This document shows, one piece after another, positions 53,443-62,859 of a stretch of 64,000 nucleotides of DNA (position 1 is the stretch's first letter; each line of letters starts with the position of its first letter). The notes beneath the pieces were generated by a model, which was given only the letters and a program-made list of their open reading frames with translations, was not told the origin of the DNA and did not search any database. This stretch comes from Gemmatimonadota bacterium (lineage in GTDB: Bacteria; Gemmatimonadota; Gemmatimonadetes; Gemmatimonadales; Gemmatimonadaceae): NCBI GenBank assembly GCA_016712265.1, contig JADJRJ010000031.1, positions 1,302,001 through 1,366,000 on the forward strand, read 5' to 3'. The position numbers and the translations under genes were made by a program.

Positions 53443-54786
53443 ATGTCCCATCCCGACGTCATGGAGAAACTCGTGTCGCTGTGTAAGCGACGCGGCTTCA
53501 TCTTCCAGTCCTCCGAGATCTATGGAGGCGCGGGCTCGGTGTGGGACTACGGGCCGCTCGGCGTGGAGCTCAAGAAGAACCTGAAGGACCGCTGGTGGCA
53601 CGCGATGGTCCGCTCCCGAGACGATATCGAGGGGCTGGATGCGGCCATCCTGATGCATCCCCGTGTCTGGGAGGCTTCCGGTCACGTCGCGGGCTTCACC
53701 GATCCCATGGTGGACTGCAAGGCATGCAAGGCGCGTTTTCGGGCCGACAAGCTCGAGGATGCCCAGTGCCCGCGGAAACCGAGCAAGACCCCTGGCGCAC
53801 ACGGGGACTGCCAGTTGACCGAGCCGCGCCTGTTCAACCTGATGTTCAAGACGCACATCGGGCCGATGGAAGACACGGCGAGCGTCGCCTACCTGCGGCC
53901 GGAGACGGCACAGGGGATCTACGTGAACTTCCTCAATGTGCAGCAGGCGTCACGCCAGAAGATCCCCTTCGGCATCGCGCAGATTGGCAAGGCGTTCCGC
54001 AACGAGATCACGCCCGGGAATTTCATCTTCCGCACGCGTGAGTTCGAGCAGATGGAGATGCAGTTCTTCGTTGATCCCCAGGCGGACCACATGGAGTGGT
54101 TCGAGTACTGGAAGGCGCAGCGCATGGCGTGGCATCGGTCGCTGGGCCTCGACGAGGGCCGCTTGCTCTTCCACCAGCACACCGACAAGGAGCTGGCCCA
54201 CTACGCACGGGCGGCGTTCGACATCCAGTTCGACTTTGGCGGGACCCTCGGCTTCCAGGAGATCGAGGGGGTGCACCACCGCGGGGATTTTGACCTCGGA
54301 CGACACCAGGAGTATTCGTCCAAGCGGCTGGAGTATGTGGACCAGGTGTCCAATCGCCGCTACATACCGTTTGTCGTCGAGACGTCGGTGGGGGCGGACC
54401 GGACCACGTTGGCTGTGCTCGTGAACGGCTACCGTGAAGAAGAGGTCCCCGGGGAGAGCGAGGGTCGGGTGGTGCTCAAGCTCGACCCGCGCGTCGCGCC
54501 GGTGAAGGCCGGCATTTTCCCGCTGGTCAAGAAGGATGGGATGCCGGAGTTCGCCGACAAGCTGGCGAAGGAGCTGCGCGTGCGTTTCCCCGTCTTCCTC
54601 GACGAGAGTGGAGCCATTGGACGGCGCTACCGTCGGCAGGATGAGGTCGGGACCCCATTCTGCCTTACCGTCGATGGACAAACGATGCAGGACGGGTCGG
54701 TGACCGTCCGGGACCGCGACACCCTGGCGCAGGAGCGGGTGGCCGCGGACCAGGTGGCCGCCTACCTCGCCGCGCGCGTCTCCTGA
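53443..54786 (+). CDS. glyS: Glycyl-tRNA synthetase, alpha2 type
   Basis: 447 residues. The dimeric (eukaryote-like) class II form instead of the bacterial alpha/beta tetramer. GFIFQSSEIYGGAGSVWDYGP opens the core (quoted in part up to 20); motif 2 FGIAQIGKAFRNEITPGNFI; glycine-binding EMQFFVDP; a short Cys cluster (CKACKARF) within the insertion. The C-terminal anticodon domain ends at AAYLAARVS. It overlaps convergently by 25 nt with the histidine kinase gene. Confidence 0.95.
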   Translation: MSHPDVMEKLVSLCKRRGFIFQSSEIYGGAGSVWDYGPLGVELKKNLKDRWWHAMVRSRDDIEGLDAAILMHPRVWEASGHVAGFTDPMVDCKACKARFRADKLEDAQCPRKPSKTPGAHGDCQLTEPRLFNLMFKTHIGPMEDTASVAYLRPETAQGIYVNFLNVQQASRQKIPFGIAQIGKAFRNEITPGNFIFRTREFEQMEMQFFVDPQADHMEWFEYWKAQRMAWHRSLGLDEGRLLFHQHTDKELAHYARAAFDIQFDFGGTLGFQEIEGVHHRGDFDLGRHQEYSSKRLEYVDQVSNRRYIPFVVETSVGADRTTLAVLVNGYREEEVPGESEGRVVLKLDPRVAPVKAGIFPLVKKDGMPEFADKLAKELRVRFPVFLDESGAIGRRYRRQDEVGTPFCLTVDGQTMQDGSVTVRDRDTLAQERVAADQVAAYLAARVS

Positions 54787-57713
54787 GTGTTGGTGTTGGC
54801 GCGCACCCAGCGCGCCAACATCTCCTCCATGTCCCGCGGGATGATCGGCTTCGCCAGGTAGTCGTCCATTCCGGCGGCGATGCAGCGCTCGCGGTCCCCG
54901 ACGAGCGCATTCGCCGTCAAGGCGATGATGGGGACGCGACGACCCATCGCGCCTTCGTCCTCGCGAATGCGCGCCGTGGCCTCGAAGCCGTCCATCTCCG
55001 GCATGTCGCAGTCCATAAAGACACAGTCGTAGTGTTCGGCGAGCACCATCTCCAGCGCCTGCCGCCCGTCCGCCGCACATGCCACGGTGCAGCCGAGGTT
55101 TTGAAGCATCGCTTCAGCGACGAGCCGGTTGACGTCATTGTCTTCGGCGATGAGGACGCGGACCCCTTCGAATGTCGGGCGCACCTCGTGCTGCTCTCCC
55201 GTGAGTCGACCTTGGAGTCGGACGGGTTCCAAGGCACTGTCGGGGCCATCGCGCAGCTCAGCCACGCAGTCGAGAAGCGCCTGGGTGAACACCGGGATCC
55301 GCGCCAGGGGCTTCGCGAGGATACGGGCGCGAGATCCGGAGAGGAGCTCCTGCAACGTCTGCCGTCGGCGCGCCCCGGTGATGGCTATGCATCGACACCG
55401 ACTCACGGAGGCGCGGGATTCAGTCACCCGAATGGCGGTGGCGGTGTCCCACTCAGCCGGTTGGTCGTCGATGACCACGATCGCGTGGGTGCCTGCCGGC
55501 AGCCCGTCAAGAGCGATCGGAATGTCGCGCGGGTGATTCACCTGGGAATGGCCAACGCCGAGGTGACCAAGGAGCGCGGATGCGGCCGCCGCGAGGATGG
55601 CGCAATCCGCGACCAGGATCACGTGTGCTCCAGCGAGTTCGTCCACGGCGGCCGGAACATCCGGAGTGTTCGGGACGGGCAGCGAAAACCAGAAGGTGGA
55701 GCCTTCGCCCGGTTGGGACGTGACCCCGATCTGGCCGCCCATCGCCTCGACGAGGCGCCGGGAGATCGCCAGGCCGAGCCCCGTCCCGCCGAATCGCCGT
55801 GTGGTGCTGCTGTCGGCCTGCGAGAACTTCTCAAAGATGAGTTGCTGTTTGTCTGCCGGAATGCCGATGCCGGTATCGCGCACGCTGAACCGCAGGACAT
55901 CTGGCGCGGGACGCTCGATGCGCACGGTCACCCCGCCGCGTTCCGTGAACTTTGCGGCGTTTCCGCAGAGGTTGATGAGCACCTGCCGCAAACGCTTGGG
56001 GTCGCCGACGAAGTGCGGGATCGGGGGACAGTCCCAGTGTACCACCAACTCCAGTCCCTTTTCGTCAATGCGCGGGTTGACGAAGTCGGTAACCTCGGCC
56101 ACGGTGGTCCGGAGATCGAAGTCAATCGACTCCAACTCGAGCTTGCCGGCCTCGATCTTGGAGAAGTCGAGGATGTCGTCAATGAGTGTGAGGAGGATCT
56201 CGCCGGAGCGGCGGATGGTCTGCGCGTACTCTTCCTGCTGCGCCGTGAGCCCCGTGCCGAGGAGGAGGTGGGCGACGCCGATCACCCCGTTCATGGGCGT
56301 GCGAATCTCGTGGCTCATCGCGGCGAGGAACTCGCTCTTGGCGCGATTCGCCCGATCGGAGAGGTCGCGGGAATGGGCGAGCTCGGCCTCGACTTCCTTC
56401 TGGCGGGTGATGTCGACGTGGATGCCGACCATGCGCGCGGGTAGCCCGTGTGCGTCGTGCTCGATCAAGCGACCGAGGGCAAGGATCCAGACCCAGCGCC
56501 CGGCCTTGTGCTTCATGCGAAACTCCACGCGGTACAGTCGCGTCTGTCCCGCGAGGTGCGCCTTCAGGGCTTCGTCAATTGCCGTCAGGTCTTCGTTGTG
56601 CACGAGGGAGAGCCACCGGCTTCCGGATCCCTCGATTTCGCTTTCTGCATAACCGACCAGGTGACACCACTGCCGGTCGAAGACGGCGGCATCGGTGGTG
56701 GGGTTCCAGTCCCAGCGACCAATCCCGGTCGCGTCGAGGATCAGGTCGTGCCGTTCCTCGGCCGCCCGGAGGTCCTCGATGGCCCGTCGTCGCTCGCGGT
56801 CGACGCGAATCGCGGAGAGGATCTGTCCGCAGGTGGCGACGGTCAGTCCGCAGTCTGCGGCGACATCGGCATCGTAGTCCATGCCACGATTGGCCAGGCC
56901 CACCATGCCAATCGTGGCGCCGCCGACCATGATCGGGATCGCGGCGATGTTGCGAAGGGTCGGTGCGTCCGGCAAGTGACCGTGGGCGAGGTCCTCGCGA
57001 GTCGCGGGGTTCGCGAACCGCGGCACGGTCCCTTCGGCGGCCGCCTCGAAAAACGCGCCCGGGCGCAGAAATTCCATTCCGAGGCCGGCGCTGGCCTCGT
57101 AGTACGACAGTTCCTCCTCGCTCCAGGAATCTGACAAGACCGCGTGCAGCTGGAAGAATCGCGTCCCGGCCTCCTCTCGCAGCTCGGCGATGAACCCGTA
57201 CTCGGAGCCGGATGCCTCCAGAAAGAGCGCGACGAGGGCCTGACACACGCGTTCTGTAGGCGCCCCTCCGATGAACAGCGCCTGGATCTCGCGGAGCTGA
57301 TTCAGTGCTTCCTTCGCCCGGACGACCTCTGCCTCGGCGTTCCGCTGCGCCGTGACATCCACAAAGGTGGAGACGACACCGTTACGCTGGCTGCCCTGCT
57401 CGACGCGTGCGGTATTGATGGAGATCCAGTTCAGGCTCCCGTCAGGGCGGTGGACCCCCATGATGACCCCACGCTGGGGTTCCCCGGTGCGCAGGGTCAC
57501 CATGGCGGGGTGGTCACTCCCCGGGAAGTCAGTCCCATCCACGCGGACCGCGCGCCAGCGGGCGTCCACCGAGGAGCGACCGAGAAGCTGGTCGTTGGTC
57601 AGCCCGAGGAGCTGGGAGGCGGCGGGGTTGGCTTCCACGATGGCGCCGGCCTCGTCCTGGAGGACGATTCCCTCAGCAACCGTTTCGAATACCGTTTGGA
57701 GCCGGGCGAACAT
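54762..57713 (-). CDS. Hybrid sensor histidine kinase (PAS-GAF-PAS-HK-REC-REC)
   Basis: 983 residues, no membrane segment, so cytoplasmic. Order: PAS (about 5-125), GAF (about 150-310), PAS with PAC motif (about 330-450), dimerisation domain with phosphoacceptor His468 in MSHEIRTPMNG, ATPase domain with the N, G1 (DTGIGIPADKQ) and G2 boxes, then two receiver domains. The first receiver (about 705-825) lacks the usual acidic pocket and is probably dead; the second keeps AEDN and the phosphoacceptor Asp901 in FMDCDMPEMDG. Signal unknown. No partner regulator is adjacent. It is divergent from the M20 gene. Confidence 0.93.
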   Translation of the reverse strand: MFARLQTVFETVAEGIVLQDEAGAIVEANPAASQLLGLTNDQLLGRSSVDARWRAVRVDGTDFPGSDHPAMVTLRTGEPQRGVIMGVHRPDGSLNWISINTARVEQGSQRNGVVSTFVDVTAQRNAEAEVVRAKEALNQLREIQALFIGGAPTERVCQALVALFLEASGSEYGFIAELREEAGTRFFQLHAVLSDSWSEEELSYYEASAGLGMEFLRPGAFFEAAAEGTVPRFANPATREDLAHGHLPDAPTLRNIAAIPIMVGGATIGMVGLANRGMDYDADVAADCGLTVATCGQILSAIRVDRERRRAIEDLRAAEERHDLILDATGIGRWDWNPTTDAAVFDRQWCHLVGYAESEIEGSGSRWLSLVHNEDLTAIDEALKAHLAGQTRLYRVEFRMKHKAGRWVWILALGRLIEHDAHGLPARMVGIHVDITRQKEVEAELAHSRDLSDRANRAKSEFLAAMSHEIRTPMNGVIGVAHLLLGTGLTAQQEEYAQTIRRSGEILLTLIDDILDFSKIEAGKLELESIDFDLRTTVAEVTDFVNPRIDEKGLELVVHWDCPPIPHFVGDPKRLRQVLINLCGNAAKFTERGGVTVRIERPAPDVLRFSVRDTGIGIPADKQQLIFEKFSQADSSTTRRFGGTGLGLAISRRLVEAMGGQIGVTSQPGEGSTFWFSLPVPNTPDVPAAVDELAGAHVILVADCAILAAAASALLGHLGVGHSQVNHPRDIPIALDGLPAGTHAIVVIDDQPAEWDTATAIRVTESRASVSRCRCIAITGARRRQTLQELLSGSRARILAKPLARIPVFTQALLDCVAELRDGPDSALEPVRLQGRLTGEQHEVRPTFEGVRVLIAEDNDVNRLVAEAMLQNLGCTVACAADGRQALEMVLAEHYDCVFMDCDMPEMDGFEATARIREDEGAMGRRVPIIALTANALVGDRERCIAAGMDDYLAKPIIPRDMEEMLARWVRANTNTQETRAAR

Positions 57714-57833
57714 GGGCTTTGATTTCAGGCGGGAAGCCGGGGCATTCCGGAGTGTCGGGCGGGTGGGGGCTGCAGTTGAGTCCTCGCTTCCCTGACAACG
57801 TCACCGTATTTGCATTTTTTCACTTGTCCTAAC

Positions 57834-59201
57834 ATGAGAAGCCTCCGGCCATCGGCCGTTGGACTTGAGTCCATCCTGTGGGATACCGTCAAGGACCTGC
57901 AGGCCGTGATCCGCTTGGAGTCGGTCAACCCGCCAGGGAACGAGCTGGCGGTAGCCCGATACGTGCACGACATCCTGCACCGGCACGGGGTGAGCTCGCA
58001 GCTGTACGAGCCGGCCCCCGGGCGGGGGATCGTGATCGGGCGGGTGCGCGGTCGTGGCACCAGTCCCCCCTTGCTCCTGATGGCCCACATGGACGTGGTC
58101 GGCGTGGAGCGGGACAAGTGGAGCACGCCCCCGTTTGGGGGTGAGGTGCTTGACGGGTACGTCTACGGGCGGGGCGCGATCGACGACAAGGGAATGTTGG
58201 TCACCAACCTGCACGCGGTGCTCTGGTTGCAGTCCCTGGTCAATGACGGGGTGGTCCCGGAACGGGACGTGATCTTCCTGGCGACGGCCGACGAGGAGGC
58301 CGGTGGCGACCACGGGATCGATTGGGTGATGGCGCACCATCGAGACGACATCCAGGCCGGGGTGGCGCTCAACGAGGGGGGGCGCGTGCGGGTGATCAAT
58401 GGCGAGGTCGCCTACGCCGCGATTCAGTGCGCAGAAAAGGTCCCGCACAACGTGATCATCACCGCCCGCGGGAGTGGGGGCCACGCGGCGATCCCGCACG
58501 ACGGCAACGCGATTTCGCGCCTGGCGCTGGCCCTGTCCCGGATCACCGCGCACCGCGAGCCGCTGGAGCTGTTCGACGTGACGCGCGGATTCTTTGCCCA
58601 GCTAGCCGGGGTCTGGCCCGACGAGGCGCTTCGTGTCGCGATGGCCGACCTGGCGAGCGGAGATGCGGTGCGCGAGGCACGCGGGGCAGGGGCGCTGGGT
58701 GGGATTCCGTCGCTTGATGCCGTGCTTCGCACCGGCATCTCTCCGACCCTCATTTCGGGGGGCATCCGCTCCAACGTGATCCCCACCGAGGCGGAAGCGA
58801 CCTTGAACATTCGGGTGATGCCGGGGCGTTCGCTGGCTGAGCTGCTGGACCGGCTCCGGGCCGTCGTGAATGACCCGGCGGTGGAGTTCCGGCTCAAGTC
58901 GTCGGGACTGGATGCGCCGGCCTCCAGCCCGGCGGCGCCGGAATACCAGGCGATTGTCGACGCCTTGCAGGCGGTGCATCCCGGGCTGCCGGTGGCGCCT
59001 TACCTGAGCACCGGAGCGACCGACTCCGCCACCCTTCGGCACGCCGGCATTCCGTGTTACGGCCTGCTGCCGTTCCCCCTGACCCAGGACGATGAGGACC
59101 GGATGCACGGACACGACGAACGTGTGCGAGTCGACGCCCTGTCGTTTGGCCTGGCAGTGACCTGCGGCATTGTGTCACGACTGGCCGTGGAGGGCGCCTG
59201 A
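57834..59201 (+). CDS. M20-family zinc peptidase
   Basis: 455 residues from ATG 57834. LLLMAHMDVVGVE holds the first metal His and catalytic Asp; GRGAIDDKGM the bridging Asp; ATADEEAGGDHG the catalytic and metal Glu; and the last His is in RMHGHDERV. The dimerisation domain lies between. Members include carboxypeptidase G2, dipeptidases and ArgE/DapE-like deacylases; the substrate cannot be set. A run of six T lies 14 nt upstream of the ATG, and no Shine-Dalgarno is seen. The stop overlaps the SDR start. Confidence 0.9.
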   Translation: MRSLRPSAVGLESILWDTVKDLQAVIRLESVNPPGNELAVARYVHDILHRHGVSSQLYEPAPGRGIVIGRVRGRGTSPPLLLMAHMDVVGVERDKWSTPPFGGEVLDGYVYGRGAIDDKGMLVTNLHAVLWLQSLVNDGVVPERDVIFLATADEEAGGDHGIDWVMAHHRDDIQAGVALNEGGRVRVINGEVAYAAIQCAEKVPHNVIITARGSGGHAAIPHDGNAISRLALALSRITAHREPLELFDVTRGFFAQLAGVWPDEALRVAMADLASGDAVREARGAGALGGIPSLDAVLRTGISPTLISGGIRSNVIPTEAEATLNIRVMPGRSLAELLDRLRAVVNDPAVEFRLKSSGLDAPASSPAAPEYQAIVDALQAVHPGLPVAPYLSTGATDSATLRHAGIPCYGLLPFPLTQDDEDRMHGHDERVRVDALSFGLAVTCGIVSRLAVEGA

Positions 59202-59887
59202 TGCGTCCCACGGTCCTTGTTACGGGTGCGTCGAAGGGGATCGGCCGAGCGATCGCCCTGCGCCTCGCTCCGGCCTGGCACGTGATTGGCCTCGCGCGAT
59301 CGGAGGCCGACCTGCGCTCGCTGGGTGAGGTCATCGCCGGACGCGGAGGAACTTTCACGGGGTTGTCGGCGGACCTGCGTGACCCGCACGCCGTGGCCCT
59401 GGCGCTCGACGGCGTCTCGTGTGACGTCCTGGTGAACAATGCGGGCGTGATGTTCAAGAAGCCCTTCATTGACCTCACGCCGGACGAGTGGCATGCGATG
59501 GTCGATGTGAACCTCAACGCGATCTACCATGTGACACATGCCGTGTTACCAGGGATGCTGCAACGCGGGCATGGGCACATCGTGAACGTGGCCTCCATCG
59601 CCGGCCGCAGTGCCTTTCCCGGAGGGACCTGCTACGCTGCGACAAAGCACGCCGTGCTGGGGTTCAGCGAATGCCTCATGCTCGAGGTGCGGGACGCTGG
59701 TGTGAAGGTGTCGGTGGTGATGCCGGGGTCGGTCGCGACCGAACTCTCGCCAGGGGGGTCGCAGGTTGCCTGGGCCTTGCGGCCAGACGACGTGGCCCAG
59801 TGTGTGGAGGCGTTGCTGGCCCTGCCGGAGCACGCGTTGGTGTACACCGTTGAGGTGCGCGCGGCGCGCCCCGCGAGGTCCACATGA
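59201..59887 (+). CDS. Short-chain dehydrogenase/reductase
   Basis: 228 residues. Rossmann motif TGASKGIG near residue 8, NNAG, and the catalytic Ser and Tyr-Lys in NVASIAGRSAFPGGTCYAATK. A classical SDR of unknown substrate. ATG shares its A with the TGA of the peptidase gene, and the stop overlaps the next gene by 4 nt, so the three are one transcript. Confidence 0.9.
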   Translation: MRPTVLVTGASKGIGRAIALRLAPAWHVIGLARSEADLRSLGEVIAGRGGTFTGLSADLRDPHAVALALDGVSCDVLVNNAGVMFKKPFIDLTPDEWHAMVDVNLNAIYHVTHAVLPGMLQRGHGHIVNVASIAGRSAFPGGTCYAATKHAVLGFSECLMLEVRDAGVKVSVVMPGSVATELSPGGSQVAWALRPDDVAQCVEALLALPEHALVYTVEVRAARPARST

Positions 59888-61197
59888 CAAAACGCGGGAC
59901 GAAGGTGCTGTCGCACGAGCGCTTTGCGCGGGTTCGCCAGCCCGATGCCACGGTCCGGGAACTGTCGGCGGTGCGGGAGATTGCCCATGCGCTCGCCCAT
60001 GCCGACCGACCGGACGAAGTGTTCCAGTTCGCCCTCGACCGGACGTCGGCCCTCATCGGGGCTTCTTTCGCCTCGGTCTATCTGGTGGAAGGGGTCTCCG
60101 AGCTGATGCGACTGGTCGCTGCCAGCAACTGGCCCGAGCGGCACCGGCCGTGGCTCAGCGAGATGCGGGTTCGGTTGGGGTTCGGGCCGTCCGGCGAGGC
60201 GGCTGCCGAGCGACGGATCATCGAGGTCCCGGACGTGCAGGCGGACGGCGGCCTGGAGGACTGGGCCGAAGTCGGTCGGGAACTGGGTTTCCGGTCGCTC
60301 GTCGCGCTCCCTTTGCAGGATGCGCGGTCGGCGCTCGGCGCGGTGACCTTCTACTTTGCCGAGCCCGGGGTGCCGGCGCCCGAGCGTCGGCAACTGATGC
60401 GATTGGTGGCGGACCAGATGGCCGCGGCGGCAGTACGGTCGCAGCTCGTGGCGGACCTGCGCCGCACCGCGGCTGCGTTGTCCGAGGCCAGGGACGAAAT
60501 AGAAGCGCTCATGCAGCCGCGCGCGTCGCACCCGCTAGACGAAACGGGGATGGTGGAGGCGGTCGTCAGTGCGCTGGGGCCTGCGGTCTCCGCGGCGGCC
60601 ACTGCCGCCAGAAGTCTCCGTGTGGGTGGAGCCGTTGGCGAGGGCGAGCACCGGGCCGTGACGCGTCCGCTCGAACAGGCGCAGGGAATGCTCGACGACT
60701 GGCAGGAGACCTTCGCGCTTCGGAGCGGGGCCAGGGCGGCGGGCACCGACGTTGTTTCGCCGCGGGAGCTGGCGCTGGCCGCGACGGGGCTCGCCGACGA
60801 GTGGGCAGGTGGGGCGGGGGTCTCCGTGAAGTTGATCCCTGGTGATATCGCGCCGATCCCCACCGACCGGAGGAAAATCACGCGCCTGCTCGCTACCTTG
60901 CTGCTGTTCGCAGAAACCCGGGCGCCGGCCGAGCCGGTCACTCTGGCAATTGTTGCGGACGACGGCGGGGGGACGGTGCACTTCCAGGTGCGCGATAGCG
61001 GACCGGACTTGGGGCGGGAGCAGGTGGAGGGGTTGTTCGACCCACTGGCCCCGGCGAGGGTCATGGGGCGGCACCGAATCAACCTCGCGCTGCTCCGCGC
61101 GATGGCCGCACACCTGGGTGGAACCCTGGTGGCGGCGGCCCTCCCCGGGCAGGGGTTGCAGATGACGTGTAGTCTCCCGAGTACGACCAGGTCCTGA
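59884..61197 (+). CDS. GAF and histidine-kinase-like ATPase protein
   Basis: 437 residues. A GAF domain occupies about 45-200 (SALIGASFASVYLVEG, LGFRSLVALPLQD). A helical linker follows. The C-terminal 130 residues look like a degenerate HATPase (FQVRDSGPDLGREQVEGLFD, then a glycine-rich end RINLALLRAMAAHLGG). I find no HisKA H-E/D-x-x motif with a phosphoacceptor His, so it may be a pseudokinase or a protein using another His. It overlaps the SDR gene by 4 nt. Confidence 0.78.
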   Translation: MTKRGTKVLSHERFARVRQPDATVRELSAVREIAHALAHADRPDEVFQFALDRTSALIGASFASVYLVEGVSELMRLVAASNWPERHRPWLSEMRVRLGFGPSGEAAAERRIIEVPDVQADGGLEDWAEVGRELGFRSLVALPLQDARSALGAVTFYFAEPGVPAPERRQLMRLVADQMAAAAVRSQLVADLRRTAAALSEARDEIEALMQPRASHPLDETGMVEAVVSALGPAVSAAATAARSLRVGGAVGEGEHRAVTRPLEQAQGMLDDWQETFALRSGARAAGTDVVSPRELALAATGLADEWAGGAGVSVKLIPGDIAPIPTDRRKITRLLATLLLFAETRAPAEPVTLAIVADDGGGTVHFQVRDSGPDLGREQVEGLFDPLAPARVMGRHRINLALLRAMAAHLGGTLVAAALPGQGLQMTCSLPSTTRS

Positions 61198-61211
61198 CCA
61201 CCCATCCAGCC

Positions 61212-61496
61212 ATGTCGCTCCAGCGTCGCACGTTGCAGGAAACCACCACGGCCATGTCCCCGGCGGACGTCCTGGCGGCCGCCCGGACCTTTTTCTCTCG
61301 TCGGCATTCCATCTATGCTGCGTACACGGAACAGGAGAGTGCGCATCACCTGTCCATGCGCGGGCAGGGGGGTGAGGAGCTCGTGATCGGCGTCCTTCCC
61401 GCGGGCTCCGGGACGCGCGTGACCGGCGGGTCCTACATGTTCGACGGCCCACTCGGCCGGTTCTTCGCCTCACTTCCGCCGGCGGAGGTCGGCTGA
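61212..61496 (+). CDS. Small protein of unknown function
   Basis: 94 residues (ATG 61254 would give 80). Mixed alpha/beta content: a helix SPADVLAAARTFFSRR, then strands such as EELVIGVLPAG and TRVTGGSYMFDG. No family recognised. It lies 14 nt after the GAF/ATPase gene and 2 nt before the beta-grasp-like gene, so is probably cotranscribed with both. Confidence 0.6.
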   Translation: MSLQRRTLQETTTAMSPADVLAAARTFFSRRHSIYAAYTEQESAHHLSMRGQGGEELVIGVLPAGSGTRVTGGSYMFDGPLGRFFASLPPAEVG

Positions 61497-61498
61497 CC

Positions 61499-61822
61499 AT
61501 GACCGATCTCATCAACTCCCTGCGGACAGGCCCGGGCGTCCTGCGGCTTGGCGCCGACGGGGAGACGCGGCTCGCCTTCCGCGTGCAGCTGCTCGACGCC
61601 TGGGAAACGCTCGCCGTCGAGGCGCCCGCAGACATGCCGGTGCGTGTGGTCAAGGAGCGCGTGGTCGAAGCCATCATGACGGCGGTTGAGGATCCCGAGG
61701 ACTACATGGTCAAGCTCGGCGGATGGGAGGTGCTGGACGAGAACGAGTCGATCGCCGCGTGTGGGGCGACGCATGGCTCGACCTTCCTGGTCAGCGGCCG
61801 TCGGCGCCGCCCGGTCCGCTGA
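61499..61822 (+). CDS. Small protein with ubiquitin-like (beta-grasp) features
   Basis: 107 residues. From about residue 25 the pattern is strand (FRVQLLDAWETLAVEA), helix (RVVKERVVEAIMTAV), strand (YMVKLGGWEVL), then DENESIAACGATHGSTFLVS. That order, with a helix carrying VKE and a final Leu-Val strand after a Gly-Ser turn, parallels ubiquitin and YukD. It ends in a basic RRRRPVR tail with no di-Gly. The fold call is inference from pattern only. It stands just before moxR. Confidence 0.55.
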   Translation: MTDLINSLRTGPGVLRLGADGETRLAFRVQLLDAWETLAVEAPADMPVRVVKERVVEAIMTAVEDPEDYMVKLGGWEVLDENESIAACGATHGSTFLVSGRRRRPVR

Positions 61823-61845
61823 CCTCGTCGTCCCCGGCCACCGCG

Positions 61846-62841
61846 GTGCGCACCCCTTCCGGCGATACGTCGCTGGCGGGGGTGATTCGTCTGCGGGAGG
61901 CCCTGGCGCAACGGATCGTTGGTCAAGGGCCCGTGATCGACGGACTCCTGATGGCGCTGCTCGCCGGTGGCCACGCCCTGCTCGTCGGTGTGCCGGGGCT
62001 CGCCAAGACCCTGATGATCCGGTCACTGGCCGAGGCGATGGAGTTGGAGTTCCGGCGCGTGCAGTTCACCCCGGACCTGGTGCCGAGCGACATCACCGGG
62101 GCGGAGGTCCTGGACGAGGATGCGTCGGGCCACCGGCATTTCCGGTTTGTGAAGGGGCCGATCTTTGCGCATCTGGTCCTCGCGGACGAGGTGAACCGCG
62201 CACCGCCACGCACCCAGTCGGCCCTGCTGGAGGCGATGCAGGAGCATCGCGTGACGGTGGCCGGGACCACGATGCCGTTGCCGGACCCGTTCTTCGTGCT
62301 CGCCACGCAGAACCCGATCGAGCAGGAGGGGACCTATCCCTTGCCCGAAGCGCAGCTCGATCGCTTCCTGTTCGACATTCGCGTGGGGTATCCGAGTGCC
62401 GCCGACGAGGTGGCGATCCTGCGGGCCACCACGGGGGGCGCGGAGATGCCCATCGCGCCGGTGATCCATGGCGATGACCTTCGCAGGTTGCAGCGACGGG
62501 TCCGCGCGGTCGTCGCGCCCGAAGCGGCGCTCGAGTATGCGGCCGCCCTGGTGCGCGCGACCCGCCCGGAGGCTGGCGGACGGGGACCGGTGAAGCAATA
62601 CGTGCGGTGGGGAGCCGGCCCGCGCGCCGGGCAGGCCCTGATCCTCGGCGCCAAGGCGCACGCGCTCCTGAATGACCGTGACGCGGTGTCCCCGGCGGAT
62701 ATCCGGCGAGTCGCCCTGCCCGTGCTTCGGCACCGCATCCTGACAAACTATGCGGCACAGGCGGAGGGCGTGGAGGTGGCCCAGGTTGTGGACGCGGTGT
62801 TGCGTGAGGTGCCCGAGCCGCGCAGCGGCATCACACCCTGA
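61846..62841 (+). CDS. MoxR-family AAA+ ATPase
   Basis: 331 residues from GTG 61846. Walker A GVPGLAKT, Walker B LADEVNRAPPRTQSALLEAM, sensor 1 ATQNPIEQEGTYPLPEAQLD and the MoxR C-terminal lid. MoxR proteins act as chaperones for VWA-domain complexes, and a DUF58 and a BatA-like gene follow in order, as usual. Substrate unknown. It starts 23 nt after the beta-grasp-like gene and ends 18 nt before the DUF58 gene. Confidence 0.93.
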   Translation: MRTPSGDTSLAGVIRLREALAQRIVGQGPVIDGLLMALLAGGHALLVGVPGLAKTLMIRSLAEAMELEFRRVQFTPDLVPSDITGAEVLDEDASGHRHFRFVKGPIFAHLVLADEVNRAPPRTQSALLEAMQEHRVTVAGTTMPLPDPFFVLATQNPIEQEGTYPLPEAQLDRFLFDIRVGYPSAADEVAILRATTGGAEMPIAPVIHGDDLRRLQRRVRAVVAPEAALEYAAALVRATRPEAGGRGPVKQYVRWGAGPRAGQALILGAKAHALLNDRDAVSPADIRRVALPVLRHRILTNYAAQAEGVEVAQVVDAVLREVPEPRSGITP

Positions 62842-62859
62842 CCGCGGCGGGGCCTCCGG

